NCBI RefSeq assembly: GCF_001625015.1 | Contig: NZ_LVWJ02000014.1 | Location: forward strand, 248,001 to 312,000 | Source: Lewinella sp. 4G2 | Lineage (GTDB): Bacteria > Bacteroidota > Bacteroidia > Chitinophagales > Saprospiraceae | Direction of reading: 5' to 3' | DNA length: 64,000 nt | In this document: in pieces, positions 26,841-35,014 of the stretch | Layout: each line of letters starts with the position of its first letter | Numbering within the stretch: position 1 is the first letter of the stretch | Program-made: the position numbers and the translations under genes | The notes under the pieces: generated by a model | Databases searched by the model: none | What the model saw: only the letters and a program-made list of their open reading frames with translations | What the model was told of the DNA's origin: nothing

Positions 26841-27626
26841 ATGCGATTCTGCTTGCTTCTTTTACTCGCCGTTAGCTTCGTGCCGGCCTCCATTTGCGCT
26901 CAGGAAGAGCTGAGGCCCATTATAAAAAACGAAGTTTCCCTGACCATTGGCCTTCACCGGGGCCACTTCAATGATGCCAATTACTCGCCCCTGCACCAAA
27001 CGAGTACCGGGCCGCGCGTTGGCCTGGCCTACCGTCGGAATACCCGCTCCGGCGACCGTTACGAGTTGGGCCTGGGGGCTACCCTCGCCAAACTTCGTTC
27101 CAGCGTTACGGATGATACCCCGGCCAGCCGTTACCTCCTTGACCTTCAAGTAGGCTACCTGAAAGGCCTTGGCACCAACAATGAAGATCGCCGGGTGCAC
27201 GTGGGTATCAATTACCGGTCCTACGTGGACATCTCGATCTACGATGACGCGGAGGCCGTGACCTGGTTTGGCCTGCACGCTTTCGAGGGCGCTGCCGCGG
27301 GTGCCTGGGAGTTAGGCAAGCAACACGGACTAAAGGCCTCAATCGCCGTACCCTTCTACGGGCTGTTATCCCGCCCCCCTTACTCCGGATGGGATAAGTT
27401 CGTCGTAGAGAACGAAGACAATATCCCCAAGATCATTACGCGGGGTCGGTGGACGTCCCTCAACGATTTCTTTGGTATCCGAGGTGGCTTGGGTTACCGC
27501 TACGCACTGAACGACCGGTGGGTTTTTGACGCAAACTACCAAGTCAGTTACTACGCCACCCAGCAATTAGATCGGTACCGGAGCATCAACAACGCATTTT
27601 CGGTATCGACTACCCACCGCTTTTAG
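26841..27626 (+). CDS. Outer-membrane beta-barrel-like protein, unknown function
   Basis: The 261-residue protein has a Sec signal peptide (MRFCLLLLLAVSFVPASICAQ). It continues with amphipathic strands and aromatic turns and ends SVSTTHRF with a C-terminal Phe, as outer-membrane barrels do. No specific family is recognised. The start at 26841 was chosen for the signal peptide; the frame stays open upstream through the end of the AraC gene. Its leader, GTTTGTGG then CCAACCACC before ATGCG, resembles that of the lipoprotein at 24708. A copy of the dispersed 16-base word inside the gene reads GAAAGA (27289-27304). Confidence 0.65.
   Translation: MRFCLLLLLAVSFVPASICAQEELRPIIKNEVSLTIGLHRGHFNDANYSPLHQTSTGPRVGLAYRRNTRSGDRYELGLGATLAKLRSSVTDDTPASRYLLDLQVGYLKGLGTNNEDRRVHVGINYRSYVDISIYDDAEAVTWFGLHAFEGAAAGAWELGKQHGLKASIAVPFYGLLSRPPYSGWDKFVVENEDNIPKIITRGRWTSLNDFFGIRGGLGYRYALNDRWVFDANYQVSYYATQQLDRYRSINNAFSVSTTHRF
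27289..27304 (+). repeat. Dispersed 16-base word in the barrel-like gene
   Basis: Exact GCGCTGCCGCGGGTGC, read as GAAAGA within a predicted turn. Confidence 0.9.
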
Positions 27627-27675
27627 TGCGACCCTTCCTGAACTTCAAAATCACCTTTCCTTAAAACTGTTTAGT

Positions 27676-28707
27676 ATGAAATACTTCTTGATGATCAGCG
27701 CCGCTTTCCTCCTCTGCGGCTGCCAACAACTTATTCTGGGCGACGAGCCCGCCAACGACCCGGAAACAAATTTTGAGCTCTTCTGGCAGGACTTTGATCG
27801 CCACTACGGCTTGTTCGGGGTGCGGGGCCACGATTGGGATAGTATTTACGTCGCCTATCGCCCGCAGGTAACGGCGATGACCACCAAGGAAGAACTTTTT
27901 GAGATCAATCGCCAAATGGTGGAATACTTAGATGACAGCCACACTTTTATTTATTGGCCCCAACGCGCCTTCTACTCAGGCAACAGTGCAACGGACGAGC
28001 AGGCGGAAGCTGAATTTGATTTCTCGGTCATTCACGACAACTACCTGGAGGAGATCGACTCTTCGCGCGCGGAAGGTTACGCCATGGGCCAGCTCAGCGG
28101 GCGTAAGATCGGCTACCTCCACTTACCGGGGGTAGAGATGGAAGACCCCGCCTTTGGCGATCGCCTCCTGCGTAGACTGGGCCACAATGACGCGTTGATC
28201 ATTGACTTGAGGAACAACTCCGGCGGCAGCGACGAAGTGAGTGCCAATCTTGCCGGCCGCTTTGCCGACCGGGAAGAACTGGTCTACACCATCCAGGAAC
28301 GAAACGGCCCCGAACACACGGACTTTGCCGAAAAAAAGGAATACTACCTGCGCGCCCGTGGCGAAGAATCATTTACCAAACCCATAGTGGTGTTGACGGA
28401 CAACATCACCGTAAGTGCCGCCGAGGTCATGTTGATCTACCTGAAGGCCCTCCCCCACGTCACCCAGATCGGAGATGCGACTTCCGGCGACTTTTCCGAT
28501 ACGAGTATGCGCCGCTTTCTACCCAATGGATTTCAGTATCAGTATTCCATCATGAAGTTCTTGCTGCCGGACGGCACCAGCCTCGATGGCGTAGGGCACG
28601 TTCCGGATATCTTCGCCGAGAATACAGCTGAAGAGCTAGCCGCTGGCAACGATCGGGTACTGGAGCGGGCCTTTCAGTTCCTATTTGAGGAGTATGGTAT
28701 TGAGTAA
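27676..28707 (+). CDS. S41-family peptidase lipoprotein (tail-specific protease fold)
   Basis: Predicted serine protease of the C-terminal-processing/tricorn-like S41 group, anchored by a lipoprotein signal (MKYFLMISAAFLLCGC, Cys 16). The N-terminal part (about 25-95) is helical and matches the leader domain of many Bacteroidota S41 proteins. The catalytic TSPc core spans about 140-325 with GYLHLPG, IIDLRNNSGGSD and the nucleophile in TVSAAEV (Ser 247). GDATSGDFSD and a C-terminal GVGHVPDI match the substrate-binding end. No PDZ domain is obvious. It follows the barrel gene after 49 bases and may be in the same transcript. Substrate unknown. Confidence 0.88.
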   Translation: MKYFLMISAAFLLCGCQQLILGDEPANDPETNFELFWQDFDRHYGLFGVRGHDWDSIYVAYRPQVTAMTTKEELFEINRQMVEYLDDSHTFIYWPQRAFYSGNSATDEQAEAEFDFSVIHDNYLEEIDSSRAEGYAMGQLSGRKIGYLHLPGVEMEDPAFGDRLLRRLGHNDALIIDLRNNSGGSDEVSANLAGRFADREELVYTIQERNGPEHTDFAEKKEYYLRARGEESFTKPIVVLTDNITVSAAEVMLIYLKALPHVTQIGDATSGDFSDTSMRRFLPNGFQYQYSIMKFLLPDGTSLDGVGHVPDIFAENTAEELAAGNDRVLERAFQFLFEEYGIE

Positions 28708-28783
28708 TTCGCTTGTCTAACCAACCACACCTAAGCTGAGGTGCTGAAAGGTGCTGATTAAATGATTATGTCCTTCCCCAAGA

Positions 28784-29470
28784 TTAAAAATCCAGCTCAT
28801 CCACCAAAAAGCCACGGACGTTGATATTCACCCTCGTGTCGCTGCTCTCGTTGAAAATACGGAAGCGATCCCCCGGCCGCATGATGATGATCGGATTGGT
28901 CTGGTCACCGATCAGGAATTTCGAATCACCGACCCTACCAACCAGGCGAACAGAATTAGCGAAACGAGTTGACGAGCCAGATACGGGAGCCGATATCGTG
29001 ACGTCGTACAAATCATCCGCATTTGCTTGATTTGTGATACCGTTATCTTCGACCCAGAGCATGGTCACCAGAAAGTGCTTTCCCGATGGGACGGTAATAA
29101 AATTTGACGGGGCTCCTGATTGGACATTACCGGTTTGGTACAGTCGGCAGTCAGTAGGAATCACATTACCGTTGCTATCACGAAAAACTGAATTTACAGT
29201 CCGCCCCGTATAGGCGATCGGGTCCGACGGTGCACCGCTGCTTTTTTCGAGAGAGAGGATCTTCCACTCCGTCCCGTCGTAGCCCTCGAACTCATCGGTG
29301 GCATCGTTGAAACGGATGGTCCCCTTCTCGGCGGGGGTGTTATCGTCCGAAACCTGGATCTTACCGTTGACGTCGAGCGCCTGGGAAGGATTAGAGTTGT
29401 TGACGCCGACCTGAGCGCAAAGGCTGATAGAAACGGTCAGGAATAGGAAAGCGAAGAGGGTACGCAACAT
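28784..29470 (-). CDS. Small secreted protein with tail-fibre-like N-terminal motif
   Basis: The 228-residue protein has a signal peptide (MLRTLFAFLFLTVSISLCAQ). It then carries the Bacteroidota motif VGVNNSNPSQALDVNGKI followed by TIRFNDATDEFEGYDGTEWK, found at the start of many secreted fibre-like proteins. Those often end in a self-cleaving S74 chaperone, which is absent here. The C-terminal half is a beta-rich domain of unknown role. It lies 62 bases downstream of the large repeat protein on the same strand and may share its promoter. Confidence 0.7.
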   Translation of the reverse strand: MLRTLFAFLFLTVSISLCAQVGVNNSNPSQALDVNGKIQVSDDNTPAEKGTIRFNDATDEFEGYDGTEWKILSLEKSSGAPSDPIAYTGRTVNSVFRDSNGNVIPTDCRLYQTGNVQSGAPSNFITVPSGKHFLVTMLWVEDNGITNQANADDLYDVTISAPVSGSSTRFANSVRLVGRVGDSKFLIGDQTNPIIIMRPGDRFRIFNESSDTRVNINVRGFLVDELDF

Positions 29471-29532
29471 GGCAGTAGGTTTGAGTAATCGTTGTTTGTA
29501 CTGCTCTATGTCCTCAAATTAGCGGCCGTTAC

Positions 29533-32500
29533 TCATCGCTTAATAAACTTCACTATTTTTTCTCCCACCGTCAGGTAGTAGCTACCTGCTTCCAGTTGAG
29601 TTACGGATAAGCCGTCCGAAGACCAATTACCCGTGCGCAGCACCCTTCCTCCCTGGCTCCTCAGTACGTACTTCGCACCCGCGGCAGCGCCCAAAATTTT
29701 CACGCGGTCTACAGTGGGGTTGGGATAAACGCTCAGACCCTCCGTTCCACCAATCGTCACGTTGATGACGCGGGAATAGGTAAACGCACCGTCAGTATCC
29801 ACCTGCCGCAAACGGTAGAGGTAAGTATCCGGCAGCAATTCCGGATCAGTAAAGGTGTACTTCCCTGCCTCACCCAGCGCGGCGACACGGCCGACCTCCG
29901 TGAAACTAGGAGTGGCTGAAGAAGCCCGCTCCACGGCGAAGTAGTCCGAGCCTTCCTCGGCGGCGGTACCCCAATCCAGGATAGCTGACTGCTTGGCGCT
30001 GCGACCGCTAAAGTGGGACCAGGTAACGGGCAGGAAAAACTCTGCCTGGGCGGAGACCATCGGTGGGCTATCGCGATTGTAGAGCACGGTATTCTGGGTA
30101 TTGTACTCGAATACTTTGAAGTGGTAGATCTCATTTGGGGTCAGGTTGGTCACCGAGATGGTATCGAAATCACCGGCCGCAATGACGTAATTTCCACCTC
30201 CCAGGTCATCGCCGCTACCAAAGAAAGTATTGGGGGTATACCGTACGTTATCCACCGGTTCGGTGTCTACGGCGCTTCCCGCTTTGGCGACCAGCAGGCG
30301 ATCGGTGCCCCCTCCTTTCGTCCAGGCCAGGGAAATACGGTTGGGAGTAGAACTGGTGACCCTCAGATTGGAAGCCTGGATTTCCGGCGGACCGAGCGTA
30401 CGAAAGCTTGTCGTGACGCTATCTTGCTGGTAGGCCGGGCTTTCAAAGTAGCCATTGTAGGCCTGTACCTGGACGAAGTATTCCGTCCCCGTTTGCAGAC
30501 GGGTCACGCTCACTTGCGTCTGCGGGCCGAAGAAAACTGGCTGCGCATCGCCAATCCAATTGGAAGTACCTCCGGCCGTATAGGTGGAGCTCGCCCGCAC
30601 CCGGGTACCGGTAGCCACCACGGCGCCGACGGGGCTACCCTGGCGGATGAGCACTACTTCCCCATCGCCGTTACCGGTCGTCCAGGCAATCGTCGCGCTT
30701 TCGTTGAGCGTATCGTTGATCTGCAAGTTGATCGGCGCAATCGTCGGCTCCGCGGAAGTCATTACCGTCAGTGATTCTCCGGGGACGCGGTAGTAGGTAT
30801 CCGTCCGGTTTGCCGTGACCTCGTAGGTCGTCAGGACGTATTCGGTATCGGGGTCTAAGCCCAGGATATTGAACGAGTGGCGATTGTTGGGGCGGAACAG
30901 ATCTTCTTCGTTTACTACGAAGTTGCCGCCACCCAGATCGCTACCCATGCCGAAAACTTCGTTGGCGACGTAGACCTGGTTATCCATCGGTTGTACCTCC
31001 GCCGCCGTGGCGAGGCGGGCTACCGTAATCCGGCGCGCCCCATTACCGCGGAAGAACTGCAGCCGTAATTGCTCCGCCCCGACGTTGACGGCTTCCAGGC
31101 TGGTTGCGCCTTCCGTTGCGTAGGTTTCGGTAGTGAAACTGTACCGGGTAGCCTCCCGACTGTAGACGGGGAAGTTGCGGCCATTGAGCTCAAAGTAAGC
31201 CGCGTGGTAGGTCGTGTTAGCCAATAATTCGGTTACAGGAAACTGCGTGGAAGGAAGTGATTTATACCCCATGGCGTAGTTACCATTAGCGATCTCCTCC
31301 TCACCAAAGCGAATATTCGTGGTGTACCGCGTGAGGTTGGCTGGCTGCACGTCCACGGCACTCCCTTCCTTCATTACGAGGAAACTGCGTTCGCCCCCGC
31401 CGTCGTTTTCCGGCACGAAGGTGATGCTCACGGCATTCTCCTCCTGCGGGTTGAGGTCACTCACCAATACGGTGGGGATGGTCGCCGTAGATTGGCTTCC
31501 CGTGGCGGGGTCCGTCCGGCGGTAATAGGTATTTCCGTTGCCATCCTCGTTGTATTCGAAGAGGGCGAAATGGTAGGTGGTCGCAATCTCGAGGCCTTCG
31601 ATGACGGGCTGGGTATTTCCCCCATTGAAGGTGCCGTCGAACACCACGAATTCGCCGGAACCGATGTCGGTACCCGCCCCAAACACCTGGTTGCCATCGT
31701 CGAGGCGCGCTCCGGCGTCCACGGGACTAGCCGTTACGGGTTGGCCTTCGCGGGCGACGAGTAGGCGGCGCTGGCCATTGCCGACGTCCCAACCTACGTC
31801 GAAGCGGTCACCTTCGATGGCGCGGAAATCCATGTTCGTCGCGGATTCCGAGGGCGTAAGGGCGGCTAGAAAATCTGACGTAGCTCCCGGAGTGAAGTAG
31901 ACGCGCCCCGAGTTACCGTTATATTCAAAGATGGAGACGTAGTAACGTACGCCTGGGGTAAGATCCTGAATTGCTAGAAAGGGCTGATTAGCACTCGCCC
32001 ACACCGCTCGGTTACCGTTGCCGAGGTCACCCCGCGACCCCACTACGGAGGTGGAAGTCGTATAGCTCGTGAGGTCCGTGGGTACGAAATCCACCGGGCT
32101 GCCGGGTTTGAAGACGACCAGTGCGGCGTCGCCATTCCCCCGGTCGTAGTTTATCTGAATGGAGTTACCCGTATTGTCGCTGAAGACGATGTCGCTAGCC
32201 TGCACCGTCGGCGCCCCGGCGGTGGTGAAAGTGATCGTAGCGGGGGCCACCGTTTGGTAGTTGATGAGCCCGTTGAAACCTTCGTCGTAGTCGTATTCGT
32301 AAATACCCATCGTATAGGTGGTGCCCGGCTGAAGGTTACGAATGGTGATTTGGGGAAGACCAGTCCCGTTCAGCGAGCGGCTTGGAAAATCGATCACCAC
32401 GAAGGCACCGGGGGCAATCTCGTCGCCCGCACCGTATAGGGTATTGGCGGTGTACCGCGTCCCATCGGTAGGCGTCACCCCAGCCAAATCCGTACCTGGT

Positions 32501-33387
32501 TTAACGACGAAAATACGGCCACCACCGTCGCCCTGGGTGTAGCTGAAGCGGGCACGGTCCCCTTCCTGTGGGTTGGTTGTTTCGGTAAGGGAACCAGTTA
32601 CCTCGGGGCGGTCCCGCGTATCAAACTGTCCGCTCTCGCCGGGCACGGCGTAGACCTTGCCGTTGCCGGTGCCATTGAATTCAAATACTTTGTAGAAGTA
32701 GGTCTTAGACGGCTCAAGTTGCTGAGCCACGAAAGAGTTACGGGGTCCCTGAGTCGTAAACATCACCCGATTTCCGGGAGTGATCTCATCGCCGGCGCGC
32801 CAACTACTACTCAGATTGCTGTACGTTTCTAAATCGATGGGGTTGGCCGACACCTCCGCGCCTTCGCGGAAGACCACGATTCGCCCGTCCCCGTTACCGT
32901 TCGTCCAGGTCATTTGCGCGCTGTTGCCGGTGATCTCATCGACCATCACGGCACTTACTTGCTGCGTAGGCTGGCCCAGGGTTGTAAAGGTGGTCGTTGT
33001 ACCCGGCGTCAAGTATTCCGTCATCTGGTCCTGCCCGTTGTATTCAAAGACGCTGACGTAGTAGGTCGTAGCCGGCACGAAACCAGTGAAAACGTCGAAG
33101 TTGGGTAGGTTACCGTCAAACATCACGAACTCTCCGGGGACGATCTGGTCACCGTCGCCAAAGGTGAGGTCGGGGTTGTAGTCGATCATATCCTGGGGGC
33201 TACCCGTGATGGGTGCGTCGCTGATGACGACGATGCGCCGTTCCCCGTCACCACGGTCGATGGTGAGCTGCATGGACTGGCCCGTGATGTTACGCACCGA
33301 CACGCTTGCGGCGGGTACGGTCGGCGGCTGGGCCGATAAAACTGCGGTGAAAAGCAACAAACAGGTAAGTAGGTAGCGGTGCAACAT
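29533..33387 (-). CDS. Large T9SS-exported protein with nine FN3-like repeats
   Basis: Predicted cell-surface or released protein of about 1,284 residues. The start at 33387 gives a signal peptide (MLHRYLLTCLLLFTAVLSAQ). Nine repeats of about 120-125 residues follow. Each has a core of the form GNGDxRIVVxKxGxxV, PxDxxxY, FGxGDxIGxGNxVV and a closing FEYNG segment. They look like fibronectin-III folds with a conserved insert. The C-terminus holds a domain starting LPVTWSHFSG and a type A T9SS sorting domain (SVYPNPTVDRVKI, then ending IVKFIKR). No catalytic motif is visible, so adhesion or matrix roles are likeliest. A copy of the dispersed 16-base word encodes GAAAGA inside the sorting domain. 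Confidence 0.8.
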   Translation of the reverse strand: MLHRYLLTCLLLFTAVLSAQPPTVPAASVSVRNITGQSMQLTIDRGDGERRIVVISDAPITGSPQDMIDYNPDLTFGDGDQIVPGEFVMFDGNLPNFDVFTGFVPATTYYVSVFEYNGQDQMTEYLTPGTTTTFTTLGQPTQQVSAVMVDEITGNSAQMTWTNGNGDGRIVVFREGAEVSANPIDLETYSNLSSSWRAGDEITPGNRVMFTTQGPRNSFVAQQLEPSKTYFYKVFEFNGTGNGKVYAVPGESGQFDTRDRPEVTGSLTETTNPQEGDRARFSYTQGDGGGRIFVVKPGTDLAGVTPTDGTRYTANTLYGAGDEIAPGAFVVIDFPSRSLNGTGLPQITIRNLQPGTTYTMGIYEYDYDEGFNGLINYQTVAPATITFTTAGAPTVQASDIVFSDNTGNSIQINYDRGNGDAALVVFKPGSPVDFVPTDLTSYTTSTSVVGSRGDLGNGNRAVWASANQPFLAIQDLTPGVRYYVSIFEYNGNSGRVYFTPGATSDFLAALTPSESATNMDFRAIEGDRFDVGWDVGNGQRRLLVAREGQPVTASPVDAGARLDDGNQVFGAGTDIGSGEFVVFDGTFNGGNTQPVIEGLEIATTYHFALFEYNEDGNGNTYYRRTDPATGSQSTATIPTVLVSDLNPQEENAVSITFVPENDGGGERSFLVMKEGSAVDVQPANLTRYTTNIRFGEEEIANGNYAMGYKSLPSTQFPVTELLANTTYHAAYFELNGRNFPVYSREATRYSFTTETYATEGATSLEAVNVGAEQLRLQFFRGNGARRITVARLATAAEVQPMDNQVYVANEVFGMGSDLGGGNFVVNEEDLFRPNNRHSFNILGLDPDTEYVLTTYEVTANRTDTYYRVPGESLTVMTSAEPTIAPINLQINDTLNESATIAWTTGNGDGEVVLIRQGSPVGAVVATGTRVRASSTYTAGGTSNWIGDAQPVFFGPQTQVSVTRLQTGTEYFVQVQAYNGYFESPAYQQDSVTTSFRTLGPPEIQASNLRVTSSTPNRISLAWTKGGGTDRLLVAKAGSAVDTEPVDNVRYTPNTFFGSGDDLGGGNYVIAAGDFDTISVTNLTPNEIYHFKVFEYNTQNTVLYNRDSPPMVSAQAEFFLPVTWSHFSGRSAKQSAILDWGTAAEEGSDYFAVERASSATPSFTEVGRVAALGEAGKYTFTDPELLPDTYLYRLRQVDTDGAFTYSRVINVTIGGTEGLSVYPNPTVDRVKILGAAAGAKYVLRSQGGRVLRTGNWSSDGLSVTQLEAGSYYLTVGEKIVKFIKR
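29675..29690 (-). repeat. Dispersed 16-base word in a T9SS sorting domain
   Basis: Exact GCGCTGCCGCGGGTGC on minus, read in the sense of the gene as GAAAGA between two strands of the sorting domain. Confidence 0.9.
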
Positions 33388-33532
33388 GGGTATGGGACTG
33401 GTAATGTTATTCAATGACCGCCCGCGACGGAGCGTTACGAAATTGCCGTACTAAATTTAGCAATCTAAAAAGTAAGGTGTCTCACCGCTTTTAATCAACT
33501 CACTACAACTCGATCCAAGAAGCTCCTCTTTC

Positions 33533-34792
33533 ATGCCCCAAAAGCACCAGCCCTGGTACTATTTGCTGCTCCTCGTCCTGGCCGGTGAATCCGTTTTCGT
33601 TCTTCCGTTCGTACTTCCTCGGGTATTTCGCCCTACGGTCCTCGACTCCTTCGGCCTGGACAATACCCAACTTGGGCTTTGCTTCTCAGCCTACGGTGTG
33701 GTAGCCCTCTTGTCTTACCTCTTCGGTGGGCCGCTGGCCGACCGCTTTCCCCCGCGAAAGCTGATGGCCACTGCCCTATGGCTTACTGCAGCGGGCGGCA
33801 TTTACATGGCCACTTTTCCCACTTACGCAGGTTTGCAAATTCTCTACGGTTACTGGGGGTTCACCACCATCTTCCTGTTCTGGGCAGCGATGATTAAGGC
33901 TACCCGTATCTGGGGAGGGCAGCACGCGCAAGGGAGGGCATTCGGTTTTCTCGATGGGGGCCGTGGCCTCGTCGGCGCGCTCTTTGGGCTGCTGGGCGTC
34001 GCTATCTTCTCTGGCTACATCGTCGGTGAAGGGCTGGCCCAAACGGAAAGTCAACTGGGGTACCGCCCCGTTTTATTCTCCGCCAGCTCCCTGGTGGCCC
34101 TGGTCGGTGTCCTGGTTTGGTTTTATTTAAAGACCGATCGTGACCTGGAACGGAGTGCGATTATTGACCGGATCACCTTGGCTCAGGTCCGGGAGGTGCT
34201 GGCTTTACCCGCCGTCCCCCTTTTGATGGTGATCATCCTCTGTGCCTACACGGGCTACAAGGTCACGGACGTCCTCTCGCTTTACGCACGCGAAGTTATG
34301 AAGTACGGGGAGGTAGATTCGGCGAGGGTAGGTACGTTGTTACTATTCGTGCGGCCCGTCGTCGGCGTCCTCATCGGTTTTTTGGCGGACCGGTCCCAAA
34401 GTACCCTTTGGCTCTTCATTAGTTTCATCTTGAGTGCTTTAGGCGGCTTGCTATTCGCCTCCGGTCTCATCGTTTCTTCGGCGGTCTGGTTATTTTTTCT
34501 CTCTACGCTCGTTATTGCTACCGGCGTATACGCGCTGCGTTCGCTCTACTTTGCCGTGATGCAGCAAGGTCACATTCCGCTGGCACTAACCGGTACGGCG
34601 GTTGGTCTTATCTCCCTCGTCGGCTATACCCCGGATATCTTCGCGGGCCCGATGATGGGGTATTTTCTCGATGGCTTCCCGGGCATGGAAGGGCAACGGG
34701 CGGTCTTCCTCCTGGTGGTAGGTTTCTCAGTGGTGGGCGCGGGGGCCGCCTGGATCTATCATCGTTTGGGCGCTGCCGCGGGTGCGGAGTAA
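33533..34792 (+). CDS. MFS transporter
   Basis: Predicted secondary transporter of the major facilitator superfamily, 419 residues with about twelve hydrophobic helices. The loop between helices 2 and 3 reads GGPLADRFPPRKLM, the MFS motif A, and a weaker copy (GFLADRSQSTLW) follows helix 8. The fold resembles sugar-phosphate or oxalate:formate antiporter-like members, but the substrate cannot be read. It is divergent from the large repeat protein gene across 145 bases. The last residues GAAAGAE are encoded by a copy of the dispersed 16-base word directly before the stop codon. Confidence 0.88.
   Translation: MPQKHQPWYYLLLLVLAGESVFVLPFVLPRVFRPTVLDSFGLDNTQLGLCFSAYGVVALLSYLFGGPLADRFPPRKLMATALWLTAAGGIYMATFPTYAGLQILYGYWGFTTIFLFWAAMIKATRIWGGQHAQGRAFGFLDGGRGLVGALFGLLGVAIFSGYIVGEGLAQTESQLGYRPVLFSASSLVALVGVLVWFYLKTDRDLERSAIIDRITLAQVREVLALPAVPLLMVIILCAYTGYKVTDVLSLYAREVMKYGEVDSARVGTLLLFVRPVVGVLIGFLADRSQSTLWLFISFILSALGGLLFASGLIVSSAVWLFFLSTLVIATGVYALRSLYFAVMQQGHIPLALTGTAVGLISLVGYTPDIFAGPMMGYFLDGFPGMEGQRAVFLLVVGFSVVGAGAAWIYHRLGAAAGAE
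34770..34785 (+). repeat. Dispersed 16-base word at the 3' end of the MFS gene
   Basis: Exact GCGCTGCCGCGGGTGC, read as GAAAGA, one codon before the stop. Confidence 0.9.
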
Positions 34793-34835
34793 TTGAATGG
34801 GGGCGCGGAGTTTAGGGGGAGGAGAGTTGTCGACC

Positions 34836-34988
34836 TCGTCCGACGAATCAATTTGCCCAAGCGAAGCGACAGCAAATTTTCGTCTGACGAGTAAACTGAA
34901 AGTCACCTCGATCAATCGTCGGACGAGTAAACTAAAAGTCACTTCGATCACTCGTCGGACGAACCGCTTCGCGGAATTCGTCAGACGA
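34836..34988. repeat. Array of five TCGTCNGACGA palindromes
   Basis: Eleven-base palindromes begin at 34836, 34880, 34916, 34952 and 34978, spaced 44, 36, 36 and 26 bases. Two direct repeats of 36 bases carry GAGTAAACTRAAAGTCAC between palindromes. The array fills most of the gap between the convergent MFS and CHAT genes. No T-tract follows. The word AGTAAACTGAAA recurs once at about 58999, before the giant gene. Confidence 0.85.
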
Positions 34989-35014
34989 GGCGGGTCTCTG
35001 GCCGACGCCATGAT

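Noticed and set aside
34770-34785. Dispersed 16-base word considered as a simple Ala/Gly codon-bias effect
   Set aside because: The same word is read in three different frames and also occurs in non-coding gaps.
34836-34988. Palindrome array considered as a CRISPR
   Set aside because: The 11-base repeats are too short, the spacing varies from 26 to 44, two of the intervals are copies of each other, and there are no cas genes.
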